A stretch of DNA of 14,672 nt from Chthoniobacterales bacterium (GTDB lineage: Bacteria > Verrucomicrobiota > Verrucomicrobiia > Chthoniobacterales > UBA10450). The translations under genes were made by a program, and so were the position numbers. The notes beneath the pieces were generated by a model. The model did not search any database, was not told where the DNA came from, and was given only the letters and a program-made list of their open reading frames with translations. Of the stretch, positions 6,967 to 14,672 are shown in pieces. The stretch spans positions 1 to 14,672 of the forward strand of contig JACCXL010000054.1 in assembly GCA_013697015.1 (NCBI GenBank). Direction: 5' to 3'. Every line of letters begins with the position of its first letter. Position 1 is the first letter of the stretch.

Positions 6967-7676
6967 CAATTGCGCCGATCGCGCACGGAAAGGAGGTAGA
7001 CCAGATTTCCGAGCGTGGCGACAAAGGCCGCGACATAGGTAAGGGCGGCTGCGTTGAGAACCTTGTTCACGCCCAGCACTTCCTGGCCGGGTTGTACGAT
7101 CCCCATCTGCTGCAGGATGATTTTGGCGCGGCGAGAGGCGTCGAATTCGACCGGCAACGTGATCAACTGAAAGGCGAGCAGAACCAGGTAGCAATAGATG
7201 CCCAGCGTAATCAACCCTGTGAGGTGGAAAATGAATCCGCCGAAGATGACGAACGGAAGCATCCGCGATGCAATCTGGGTCACTGGAACGATCGTCATGC
7301 GCCACTGCAGCGGCGCGTAGGCTTTCGCATGCTGAATGGCATGGCCGGTTTCATGCGCCGCAATCCCAAGCGCGGCGACGGAGGGCGTGTTGTAAACGTC
7401 GGTCGAAAGGCAGAGCCGTTTGCTCGTGGGATCGTAATGGTCGCCGAGATAATCGTTCGTCTCGACTACCTCGACGTCGCGAATTTGCGCTGCTTGCAAA
7501 ATTTCGCGCGCCGCCTCCGCACCGCTGATGTTCGCGCTGGCACGGACCTGGCCCCATTTGCGGAAGGCACTCTTCACCCGGAACTGCGCCCAGAGCCCGA
7601 TCAACAGCGGCACGCCGACCAGGAGCAGCCAGTTGTGCCCGAAAAATCCTCCACCGAATCCCATGGGGTAGTACAT
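6966..7676 (-). CDS. YugP-type membrane zinc metallopeptidase
   Basis: The product has 236 residues, the usual size of the Zn_peptidase_2 (YugP, PF04298) family. It has an N-terminal helix (about 15-31), a soluble part with the zinc motif AAHETGHAIQH (His108, Glu109, His112), and three further hydrophobic helices (about 127-150, 155-172 and 208-230). Between them lies the conserved LPVEFDASRRA (175-184), whose Glu177 is the probable third zinc ligand. All expected catalytic residues are present, so it should be an active membrane-bound peptidase; natural substrates of the family are unknown. It starts at ATG 7676, 50 bases after the aminopeptidase stop, with only a weak Shine-Dalgarno. Its stop shares one base with the start of the sigma factor gene. 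In this setting a role in processing the neighbouring membrane protein is possible but unproven. Confidence 0.92.
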   Translation of the reverse strand: MYYPMGFGGGFFGHNWLLLVGVPLLIGLWAQFRVKSAFRKWGQVRASANISGAEAAREILQAAQIRDVEVVETNDYLGDHYDPTSKRLCLSTDVYNTPSVAALGIAAHETGHAIQHAKAYAPLQWRMTIVPVTQIASRMLPFVIFGGFIFHLTGLITLGIYCYLVLLAFQLITLPVEFDASRRAKIILQQMGIVQPGQEVLGVNKVLNAAALTYVAAFVATLGNLVYLLSVRDRRN

Positions 7677-7704
7677 AGCTCGATTCTTATTTTACACGAG
7701 ATTA

Positions 7705-7720
7705 GACGCCGCGCGGCGTC
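7705..7720. repeat. perfect 16-base palindrome between the aminopeptidase and YugP genes
   Basis: GACGCCGCGCGGCGTC is its own reverse complement and starts 6 bases after the aminopeptidase stop codon. As RNA it could form a 6-base-pair stem with a GCGC loop. No T tract follows on either strand, so it is not a standard intrinsic terminator; it could be an mRNA processing or stabilising hairpin, or a binding site for a dimeric protein. Confidence 0.45.
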
Positions 7721-7726
7721 GTTCGT

Positions 7727-8860
7727 TCAGATTTCGAGACGTTTCTCGAAACGCGAGAGCATCCGGATACCGGTCCTGGTCACGACCACCACATCTTCAA
7801 TCCGCACGCCACCCAGCCCGGGATAGTAGAGACCAGGTTCAACCGTCAAGGTCTGGCCCGGCTTGAAGACCGTTTTCTGAAAACGCGGGAACTCGTGAAT
7901 CTCAAGGCCAAGGCCGTGACCGGTGCCGTGGAAAAATCCGACGTTGCGCCCGTCGCGTGTTTCCGTCGGATAGCCTCGATCTGTAAAGAGCTGCTTGATT
8001 CTATTATGCAGCTCGAGACCATCCACCCCCGGCTTCATATTTTTCAAACCGAGCGCCTGACCCTCGCGCACCGTCTCCCAAAGGCGGCGTTGCTCTTCGC
8101 TGGCCCGGCCGCGCACTACCGTCCGCGTGATGTCGCCGAAGTAACCCGTCTTCGCATCACGGGGAAAAACATCGAGGATAATCAGTGCATCGGCATAGAG
8201 CGGCCCGGATCCGCGCTCGTGCGGATCGCAGGCCTGATCGCCGCCTGCCACGATGGTGTTGGCGGGCAAGCCGCCCGCCCGCAGGATCGCGGAATCGATT
8301 TCCGCGCGCAGAATCTCTGAAGTTAAGACACGCCCGAACCAATCGAGCTTTTTGCCGCGGCGCGAGCGGCAGGCGGCCAACACTTCCACGGCGCGAGCGA
8401 GCCCCTGCTCGGTGATCGAAAGCGCGCGCCGCATCTGACGCAGTTCGTCGTCTGTCTTTGCCTCCCGTGCCGGCCAGAAAAGCCCGTTCGCCGTTTCGAG
8501 TCGGATCTTGTGTCCCTCCAGTTCCTGCGCCAGGCGCAGCGGAAAGTTCGACGGCACCAGCGCCGAACGCACGCCGCGTTTGCGCAGGAAATGCGAAACC
8601 ACTTTCTCGAACTCCGGCGCTTTTTTTGCACCGTTCTGCACTTCGCGCTCAAACTCTCCGTAAGGAAGAATTTCATCGACCTGCGCCTGCTTCCGACCGC
8701 GGTCGATCTCGAGATCGCTCAACACGATTGTGCGCTTGCCCTTTTGCTCGAGGAAAACAAACGGATCGCCCACCACGAGCCGAGTCGCGTAAAGCATATC
8801 AGCGTCTTGCTCGCTGGCGGCGACGATCAACCGCGTCGACTTTTTCATTCGCGTCATCAT
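7727..8860 (-). CDS. Xaa-Pro aminopeptidase (aminopeptidase P / M24 family)
   Basis: The product has 377 residues. A creatinase-like N-terminal domain (about 8-130) precedes the M24 pita-bread domain (about 135-370). The five metal ligands are in place: Asp230 (ILDVF), Asp243 (GYFGDITRT), His315 (HGTGHGLGLEIHE), Glu341 (TVEPGLYY) and Glu355 (GVRIEDVV). It is therefore expected to be an active dinuclear-metal peptidase, probably cytoplasmic as no signal peptide is visible, removing N-terminal residues before proline or acting on dipeptides. The ATG at 8860 overlaps the stop of the transporter gene by one base (TAATG) and has a GGAG sequence 6 bases ahead. Two further in-frame ATGs follow at 8857 and 8848, and MKKSTRLIVA from 8848 is a plausible alternative. 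It is the second gene of the minus-strand cluster. Confidence 0.93.
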   Translation of the reverse strand: MMTRMKKSTRLIVAASEQDADMLYATRLVVGDPFVFLEQKGKRTIVLSDLEIDRGRKQAQVDEILPYGEFEREVQNGAKKAPEFEKVVSHFLRKRGVRSALVPSNFPLRLAQELEGHKIRLETANGLFWPAREAKTDDELRQMRRALSITEQGLARAVEVLAACRSRRGKKLDWFGRVLTSEILRAEIDSAILRAGGLPANTIVAGGDQACDPHERGSGPLYADALIILDVFPRDAKTGYFGDITRTVVRGRASEEQRRLWETVREGQALGLKNMKPGVDGLELHNRIKQLFTDRGYPTETRDGRNVGFFHGTGHGLGLEIHEFPRFQKTVFKPGQTLTVEPGLYYPGLGGVRIEDVVVVTRTGIRMLSRFEKRLEI

Positions 8861-11800
8861 TAACTTCTCCGCACTTCCAACTGACGGCGCAAGATCCAGT
8901 GCAGGAGCCCAAGGAGCGCAAGCGAGGAACCGACCAGCACCGCGGTGTTGAACGTAAATACGCTTACCTGCGCGCTGAGATAGCGTTTCGTTTCGCCAAA
9001 AAACACGTTCAGCTTTCCGCCGCGGCGATAATCGTTCTGCTCCATCTCGGCATTCGAGATCAAATCCGAGACCTTCTGATTCACATAAAGCTGTTCCGCC
9101 GTGACCGGGCCAACCGCCGCCTTGAAAAGCGCGCGGTCGAAAGGCCGTTTGCGATCGAGCACCTCATCGACTCGATGCAGATAACCATCCAGTTCTTCGG
9201 CGCTTTTTGCTTCCAATCCGGAGAGCACCGCCAGGGTCTCTTTTAGCTCATCGAGACGTTTGCTTTCCGCCGCCTTTTCGTGCCGGGAAACGATCCGATC
9301 AATCTCACGCTGGGCGCGTTCCTGCCGCCGCGTGAGTGGGTTCAACTTCGCCTGCGCCACGACCAATTCTTCGTAGGACCAGCGCATCGCGATGAACTGG
9401 CAGACAAAAGGCACCTGCAGTTTGCTGCTCATCTTTTGTCCCTCCTCGTCCGAGGGATGCTCGGAAAACCAATGGGTCAGCGTGTAAACCAAGGCGAGGT
9501 TTCGGTTCATATCCTCGTACTTAATCAACGCTCCCCCCATGATGATTTGCGGAATCAAAACCAGCGGAACGATGTTGGCCGCGGTCTTCGGATCAGCCAC
9601 GAGAGATGAAATCACAAGGCCAAGGGAGATACCGCCCATCGCGGTCATCAACATCATCCCGAGGTAAAGCCAGAACATGCCGCGAATCGCGAGAATGTAA
9701 TTGCCGATGAGGACGAAGAGGACGCATTGCAGCAAGGCGAAGAAGGTCAGCGAAAGCGTCTTGGAGAGGACGTAATAAGAGAGGCGAACGTTTAGATTTC
9801 GCTCCCGCTGCAAGACGGCACGATCCCGGATAATGTCGTCCGCGCTGTTTGTCAGGCCAAGGAACATCGCGACGATCAGGCTGAGAAACAAAAACGTCGG
9901 AATGTGATAGGCGGATGCGAAGTCATATTGGCCGCTGTCCGAGTAGCGCAGCAACGTCGCGATCATGAGCGCGAGGACCGGCGCGACGCCGATCGTGATC
10001 ACAAGGTTGGCGCGGTTGCGCAGTTTGCTGATGAACGCGCGCCGGAGCAGAGTCCGCAGCTGCGTCCATTCATCATGCCAGCGAAACGAGCTGCGCTTTT
10101 TCTGCGCAGGTTCTTCCGGCAGGGCGGGAATTGCTTCCCGCCGCAGCGAGACCTGTTTGACGTCTTGAATGAGCCGGAAGGCCTCATACTTGTCGCGCCA
10201 GAATTCCGGAGAATAGCGCCGGGCCGGGACCAGCTGGCCGCGGCTGTTCTCCTCGTAAATTACATCACCGCTGATGTCGCGTAGCGGTGTCTCCAGAACA
10301 TCGAAGATGAATTCGGGCCGCGTCGTGCCACACGAGGCGCAGGCGCCGAGATCGGCCCCAAACTGATGTTGATGCTCGGCTTCGGCGAAGTAGCGCAACA
10401 TGTCCGTGGGCGTGCCGAAAAAGACCAGGCGCCCGCCTTTATCGAGCAGGATCGCCTTGTGAAACATCTGAAAAAGTTTCGAACTCGGCTGGTGGATCGT
10501 CACCATGATGATCTTGTTGTGCGCCATGCCGCGGATGATCTCGATGACATGCTCCGAATCTTTCGAGGATAATCCGGAAGTCGGCTCGTCGAACAAATAG
10601 ACGTCCGCAGAACCGATCATATCGAGGCCGATATTGAGACGCTTTCGTTCGCCGCCACTCAGCGTTTTCTTCACCGGACTGCCCACCACGCTATCGCGAC
10701 GCTCGCTCAGCCCGAGCTCCACTAGCTTGCTTTCGAGCCGGCGGGTGCGATCACGCCGTGAAAGATGCGGGGACCGGATCGCGGCCGCGAACTGCAAATT
10801 CTCACCGATGGTGAGGTGCTCGTCGAACGCGTCTTCCTGAGGAACGTAGCTGATGTAGCGCTTCAGTTGATCGAGGTTCCGATAAAGCGAGCGATCATTC
10901 AGAAGCACCTGGCCGCGAATCGGTTCGAGTTGGCCGCCCAGCACTTTCAGCAGCGTGCTCTTGCCGCAACCGCTCGCACCCATCACGCAAACGAGTTCGC
11001 CGCGATTGATCGCGAACGAAATCCCTTCCAGCGCCACTTCTGAGTTGCCGAAGCGATGATTGATGTCGCTGACTTCGAGGCTGCGGATGATGTTGCGCTC
11101 TTCCTCGATGATGCGCTCGGAAAAATCACAGCGCAGGAACTGCCCGACATTGATGCGAATGGTGTCGCCATCGCGCAGCGGCGCGGTCGTGCGCACAGCG
11201 GTGTCCCCGACCATGATCGGCCGGTCAGCTTCGATCACCTCGAGCGTTCCGATCCGCTGGTCGTAATCGCAGAAAATCTTCAGGAGCACGTCGCCGCTCG
11301 TGCCGGGCGAAAGCAGGATATCGTCGGCCTCGAGCAAGCTCGGATTGTTTGAAACCAGGTATTCAGACTTGGATGCCTTGAGCTGAAAGCGCCCGCCCAT
11401 GGCGCGTGTGCGCCGTCGCAAATCGATCAGATCCATCTCGCTGTCGTTGTGGAAAACAATGCGGTCCTCCAGAGCCGCCTCAGTTTCAGTGCCGGCTTTG
11501 AGTTTGACGCCGTTGAGCACGGCATCCACATCGCGCAACGCTTTCACGCGGACCTTGAGGCCGAAGGTGACTTCCAGGGAACTTTCGCGCGAGCGGGAGC
11601 GTTCGAGTTGCACTTCATCCGCATCCCGATGCACGCGAACGAAGACCTGCGGCAGCGAGACGTTCTTCTTCGCGTTGAAATAGGCCGCGAGCTCCTGGTA
11701 GGTCAGGAACTGGTCGCCCACCAGAATGCGCTGGCCAGGGTAGATGCGGCAGAATCCCCCGCGCAGCAGGGGCCGGCCGCGCACGGACACGGTCTGGGCG

Positions 11801-12468
11801 CTGTAGTTTTTTAGCAGAATCAGCTCGTGATAACGAAAGGCGAGGAGCCGATCGTTGCCGCTCAAACTCTTCAACGCCACGTCCGAGGTGCCGTTGGTTC
11901 CGAAAGAAACAGACTCCAGCGGAGACGCGCCGCGCTGGTAGATGGCGGGATCAGAATCCTCCGAGGCGTTCAGTTGATAGACGATATCGATCGCCTGCGC
12001 GGCCATGCCCAGTTGTGACATGAACGAATAAAACGCCACGACCTGCTCCTGCTTCAGGCCCGCCTGCGAGATCAGATCGTAGAGCTGCACGCCGAGCATG
12101 ATCTTGCGATCGGGGCTCAGCTGGATGCCGAGCTTTTGCGCCATTGCGCCGAGGTCCTGCTGCTCGTAGAGCGCCTGCCGGAAAAGCTGGCGCAGCTCAG
12201 AGTAGACAGCCTCCGGATAGTCGTAGCGCAGGAAGCCGAGACTGGAGTCGATCTCTTCTTCCAGGAGCACGCCATCGGCCTTCGAAAAGCTGGCCAGCAC
12301 CTGGATCAGCAGCGGCAACAGATTTGGCCCCTCGGAAACACTGCGTGGTTTCCGCATCGCGCGCCGCATCCAGAGACGGCTTTTGCGCTGCATGCGGTAG
12401 GCAAAAGGCGTGACGCGCTGCACCGCGCGGTCGATCCGATCCGCTACCGTTGTGACCAGTTCTGTCAT
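8860..12468 (-). CDS. large ABCG-like ABC transporter with TerB-like N-terminus
   Basis: This 1202-residue protein fuses several parts. Residues 50-165 resemble a TerB/DjlA-type helical domain (LLPLLIQVLASFSKADGVLLEEE). Residues about 180-450 are a beta-rich region with repeated short segments, where FHA-like domains sit in related proteins; I see no FHA signature residues. The ATPase follows: Walker A GASGCGKST (497-505), Q-loop Gln544, signature LSGGERKR (603-610), Walker B VYLFDEPT (623-630) and His659 in VTIHQPSS, a White/ABCG-type pattern. A CxxC pair is at 710/713. The ABC-2 permease has helices near 821-840, 855-873, 900-925, 930-956, 962-982 and a last one at 1168-1192. The loop before the last helix is long (about 1000-1165), with a charged coiled-coil-like stretch at 1046-1084. 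The substrate is unknown; such half transporters would act as dimers in the inner membrane. It is the first gene of the cluster and diverges from ftsH; no clear Shine-Dalgarno precedes ATG 12468. Confidence 0.92.
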   Translation of the reverse strand: MTELVTTVADRIDRAVQRVTPFAYRMQRKSRLWMRRAMRKPRSVSEGPNLLPLLIQVLASFSKADGVLLEEEIDSSLGFLRYDYPEAVYSELRQLFRQALYEQQDLGAMAQKLGIQLSPDRKIMLGVQLYDLISQAGLKQEQVVAFYSFMSQLGMAAQAIDIVYQLNASEDSDPAIYQRGASPLESVSFGTNGTSDVALKSLSGNDRLLAFRYHELILLKNYSAQTVSVRGRPLLRGGFCRIYPGQRILVGDQFLTYQELAAYFNAKKNVSLPQVFVRVHRDADEVQLERSRSRESSLEVTFGLKVRVKALRDVDAVLNGVKLKAGTETEAALEDRIVFHNDSEMDLIDLRRRTRAMGGRFQLKASKSEYLVSNNPSLLEADDILLSPGTSGDVLLKIFCDYDQRIGTLEVIEADRPIMVGDTAVRTTAPLRDGDTIRINVGQFLRCDFSERIIEEERNIIRSLEVSDINHRFGNSEVALEGISFAINRGELVCVMGASGCGKSTLLKVLGGQLEPIRGQVLLNDRSLYRNLDQLKRYISYVPQEDAFDEHLTIGENLQFAAAIRSPHLSRRDRTRRLESKLVELGLSERRDSVVGSPVKKTLSGGERKRLNIGLDMIGSADVYLFDEPTSGLSSKDSEHVIEIIRGMAHNKIIMVTIHQPSSKLFQMFHKAILLDKGGRLVFFGTPTDMLRYFAEAEHQHQFGADLGACASCGTTRPEFIFDVLETPLRDISGDVIYEENSRGQLVPARRYSPEFWRDKYEAFRLIQDVKQVSLRREAIPALPEEPAQKKRSSFRWHDEWTQLRTLLRRAFISKLRNRANLVITIGVAPVLALMIATLLRYSDSGQYDFASAYHIPTFLFLSLIVAMFLGLTNSADDIIRDRAVLQRERNLNVRLSYYVLSKTLSLTFFALLQCVLFVLIGNYILAIRGMFWLYLGMMLMTAMGGISLGLVISSLVADPKTAANIVPLVLIPQIIMGGALIKYEDMNRNLALVYTLTHWFSEHPSDEEGQKMSSKLQVPFVCQFIAMRWSYEELVVAQAKLNPLTRRQERAQREIDRIVSRHEKAAESKRLDELKETLAVLSGLEAKSAEELDGYLHRVDEVLDRKRPFDRALFKAAVGPVTAEQLYVNQKVSDLISNAEMEQNDYRRGGKLNVFFGETKRYLSAQVSVFTFNTAVLVGSSLALLGLLHWILRRQLEVRRS
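8867..8870 (-). promoter_or_regulatory. ribosome binding site of the aminopeptidase gene
   Basis: GGAG on the minus strand lies 6 bases before ATG 8860 and inside the end of the transporter gene. It favours that start over the nearby ATGs at 8857 and 8848. Confidence 0.55.
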
Positions 12469-12549
12469 GCGAAATTTGAGGAATTAGAGTAACTGCGACG
12501 CCCCTTTGGCGCAACGGGTAGCCGCAGCTTCCGGGCCGTCGCCAGGGGG

Positions 12550-12585
12550 AAAAACCCAGGCCCCGCGCGCCGCCGGGTCCGGGTT
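12550..12585 (-). terminator. possible attenuator hairpin in the transporter leader
   Basis: Bases 12553-12563 can pair with 12575-12585 as an 11-position stem: outer AACCC with GGGTT and inner CCC with GGG. Two inner positions are wobble or mismatched, and the loop is 11 bases. Read on the minus strand, the stem ends in TTTTT (12554-12550), about 80 bases before the transporter ATG. That is the form of an intrinsic terminator or attenuator in the 5' leader, but the T tract is short and followed by C residues. The rest of the divergent gap 12469-12654 shows no convincing promoter boxes. Confidence 0.25.
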
Positions 12586-12654
12586 CTGCTCTTTTGCATT
12601 GCATATTCGTTCATGTTAGCGTTTCGCCCTCGCCAGAAACGCGACGAGCAGCCT

Positions 12655-14672
12655 ATGCCTCAAACCGATCGCAACTCCCAAAAGGAGAATAAACCACGCG
12701 GCAATGAGCCAAATTTTAACTGGCGCGGCGTCGTGCTGATCGCCATCGCGTTTGCCCTCATCGGTCTCGCGGTTCTTTTCCGCGGAGGTGCCTATACCAA
12801 CGTGGAGGACGTTCCGTATAACCGCTTCCTCGAGCTGCTTGATAACAAACAGATCGCGATCGACAACCGCTACCCGCTGCAGCTAGTGGTGGAAGAGGGC
12901 CGCCCCACCCAGAGCCTGCGCGGTTTCTACATCAAACAGGCTGTCGGTCCGTCGGCCGCGCAGCAAGTGCCGTTCAGGACCACGATCTTCCTGAACTATA
13001 ACACGAACTTGCAGGACAAACTGGCCTCCGCTGGAATTCAGCCAGCGATTCGCACGGAATCGAATGTGCTCGCGCAAACACTGGTCGGTTTCCTGCCGAT
13101 CGCCGTTTTCCTCGTCATTCTTTATCTTCTCTTTCGGCAGCAAATTCGCATGGCCGGCAAGGGCGCCCTGAATTTTGGCAAATCAAAGGCTCGGATGCTG
13201 GCGCGCGATAAGAACAAAATCACATTTAAGGAGGTCGCCGGCGTCGAGGAAGCAAAGGACGAAGTGCAGGAGCTAGTCGAATTCTTGCGCGATCCGAAGA
13301 AGTTTCAAAAACTGGGAGGCCGGATTCCCAAAGGTGTGTTGCTCGTCGGACCCCCTGGCACCGGGAAAACTCTTCTCGCACGCGCGATCGCCGGGGAAGC
13401 GGACGTGCCGTTCTTCTCAATCAGCGGCTCCGATTTCGTGGAAATGTTTGTCGGCGTCGGCGCGAGCCGCGTGCGCGACATGTTCGAACAAGGTAAGAAG
13501 AGCGCGCCGTGTCTCATCTTCATCGACGAAATCGACGCGGTCGGGCGGCATCGCGGACACGGCCTCGGTGGCGGCCACGACGAGCGCGAGCAGACGCTCA
13601 ATGCGCTGCTCGTGGAGATGGACGGGTTCGACACCCAGGAAGGGGTCATCATTATCGCGGCCACCAACCGCCCGGATGTTCTCGATCCGGCGCTGCTGCG
13701 TCCGGGTCGGTTCGATCGTCAGATCACCGTGAATCTGCCCGACGTGAAAGGCCGCGAGGAAATCCTGCGGGTCCACTCCAAGAAGGTAAAACTGGCCGAA
13801 GGCGTCGACCTCGCCATCGTGGCGCGCGGCACTCCAGGTTATTCCGGCGCGGAGCTCGCGAACGTGATCAACGAAGCTGCGCTACTCGCGGCACGGCGCG
13901 GGTTGAAGGGAATCACGCGCCATGAGTTGGAAGAGGCGCGCGATAAAGTTCGTTGGGGACGGGAACGCCGCAGCCTGGCGATCAGCGAAAAGGAGAAGAA
14001 GATCACCGCTTATCACGAGGCGGGTCACGCTTTACTCAACGTCGTGCTCGAGCATACGGATCCGCTGCACAAGGTGACGATCATCCCCCGCGGTCCTGCT
14101 CTCGGCGTCACGATGATGCTGCCACAGGAAGACAAGTTTAACGCCAAAAAGAAGGAGCTGCTCGATAACCTCTGCGTCTCCATGGGTGGTCGCGTGTCGG
14201 AAGAAATTTTCCTAGGCGATATCTCCAGCGGTGCGGCGGGCGACATTCGCGGCGTCACGTGGTACGCGCGCAAAATGGTTTGCCAGTGGGGCATGAGCGA
14301 GAAGCTGGGCATGGTGGAGTACGGTGAGCATGAGGACTACGTCTTCCTCGGTCGCGACATCTCGCGGTCGCGGGATTACAGCGAAGCGACTGCACAGGAG
14401 ATCGACACGGAAGTGCGAAAGCTTTCCGACGATGCCTACGAGCGTGCGCGTGAGTTGATCAGCAAATACCGCGACAAGGTGGAAATCATCGCGAACGCGC
14501 TGCTCGAATTCGAAACGCTTGATGGAGCACAAATCCAAGAGATAATCGACCACGGACGCTTGCTCAATCCGCCTCCGGGTCCACCGGCGGCCGGTGCCAC
14601 CGCGCCCGAAAAGCCGCCGAAGCAAGTCGTCATCGCTCCCGAAATTCCGCCCTTGCCGGGCGGTCTGACGGG
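12655..14672 (+). CDS. ftsH: ATP-dependent membrane zinc protease FtsH, C-terminus beyond the window
   Basis: The frame runs 672 residues from ATG 12655 to the window edge without a stop. A polar N-terminus is followed by membrane helix 1 (24-42), a periplasmic domain (43-140) and helix 2 (142-160). The AAA+ domain has Walker A GPPGTGKT (232-239), pore motif FVGVGA (265-270), Walker B LIFIDEID (287-294) and a second region of homology TNRPDVLDPALLRPGRFDR (337-355) with Arg349 and Arg352 as arginine fingers. The M41 protease domain has HEAGH (454-458) and Asp530 as third zinc ligand. All active-site residues are present. FtsH extracts and degrades membrane and regulatory proteins. The tail is proline-rich (PPPGPPAAG and after), beyond the usual conserved end, so only a few residues are probably missing. 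An in-frame ATG at 12613 would add 14 residues; neither start has a strong Shine-Dalgarno. It diverges from the transporter cluster. Confidence 0.95.
   Translation, partial: MPQTDRNSQKENKPRGNEPNFNWRGVVLIAIAFALIGLAVLFRGGAYTNVEDVPYNRFLELLDNKQIAIDNRYPLQLVVEEGRPTQSLRGFYIKQAVGPSAAQQVPFRTTIFLNYNTNLQDKLASAGIQPAIRTESNVLAQTLVGFLPIAVFLVILYLLFRQQIRMAGKGALNFGKSKARMLARDKNKITFKEVAGVEEAKDEVQELVEFLRDPKKFQKLGGRIPKGVLLVGPPGTGKTLLARAIAGEADVPFFSISGSDFVEMFVGVGASRVRDMFEQGKKSAPCLIFIDEIDAVGRHRGHGLGGGHDEREQTLNALLVEMDGFDTQEGVIIIAATNRPDVLDPALLRPGRFDRQITVNLPDVKGREEILRVHSKKVKLAEGVDLAIVARGTPGYSGAELANVINEAALLAARRGLKGITRHELEEARDKVRWGRERRSLAISEKEKKITAYHEAGHALLNVVLEHTDPLHKVTIIPRGPALGVTMMLPQEDKFNAKKKELLDNLCVSMGGRVSEEIFLGDISSGAAGDIRGVTWYARKMVCQWGMSEKLGMVEYGEHEDYVFLGRDISRSRDYSEATAQEIDTEVRKLSDDAYERARELISKYRDKVEIIANALLEFETLDGAQIQEIIDHGRLLNPPPGPPAAGATAPEKPPKQVVIAPEIPPLPGGLT

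Noticed and set aside
6967..7305. N-terminal extension of the sigma factor frame by 113 residues
   Set aside because: It overlaps the YugP-type peptidase gene in another frame and has no sigma-like sequence; the TGATG junction at 6966 gives a natural start.
11449..11814. Plus-strand open frames of about 100-140 residues opposite the transporter (also at 9904-10284, 11056-11352, 12136-12492)
   Set aside because: They are mirror frames of the transporter coding sequence, without recognisable motifs, ribosome binding sites or independent codon pattern.
12500..12545. Possible tRNA-like or small RNA fold upstream of the transporter
   Set aside because: No T-arm GGTTCGAATCC-like sequence or acceptor pairing is present; only short GC-rich inverted pieces.
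13226..14625. Minus-strand open frames opposite ftsH
   Set aside because: The plus strand encodes an intact FtsH with every catalytic motif; the minus frames are shadows.

Overview
The window is a gene-dense, GC-rich stretch of bacterial chromosome with mostly ordinary housekeeping and envelope genes. The protein sequences (FtsH, the ECF-type sigma factor, the N-terminal motif of its small membrane partner, an Lmo0937-type mini membrane protein) look most like Verrucomicrobiota of the Chthoniobacterales/Spartobacteria type. That placement rests on remembered similarity, not on a search. I see no tRNA or rRNA gene, insertion sequence, phage gene or CRISPR array. No stretch longer than about 190 bases lacks a gene.

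Layout. At 1-332 are two tiny minus-strand membrane proteins, the first cut by the window edge. At 491-850 is a plus-strand small secreted protein or lipoprotein whose middle looks as if it were read in the wrong frames. At 822-2600 (minus) is a two-domain enzyme joining a BadF/NagK-type sugar kinase to the MurNAc-6-phosphate etherase MurQ. Together these would turn free MurNAc into GlcNAc-6-phosphate in one polypeptide. Divergent from it, at 2666-4669 (plus), is ligA, the NAD+-dependent DNA ligase. Its reading frame is complete except for an in-frame TAA at codon 181 inside an unusual AT-rich patch.

From 12468 down to 4673 six minus-strand genes follow one another with overlaps or short gaps. 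In order of transcription they are: a large ABCG-like transporter with a TerB-like N-terminus, an aminopeptidase P-family peptidase, a YugP-type membrane zinc peptidase, an ECF-like sigma factor, a small single-pass membrane protein that is probably its anti-sigma partner, and an HtrA/DegP-like exported protein with a PDZ domain. The HtrA-like protein has lost all three catalytic residues (H to S, D to G, S to A). The spacing suggests one or more polycistronic transcripts. The gene content suggests an envelope-sensing and protein quality-control module built around the sigma factor, with a pseudoprotease in the place where a DegS/HtrA protease would be expected. This is the most interesting set in the window.

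At 12655 to the right edge (plus), divergent from the transporter, is ftsH, the membrane AAA+ zinc protease, with all catalytic motifs present and the far C-terminus beyond the window. The 186-base divergent region between the transporter and ftsH contains a GC-rich imperfect hairpin with a short T tract on the minus strand, which could be a leader attenuator for the transporter operon.
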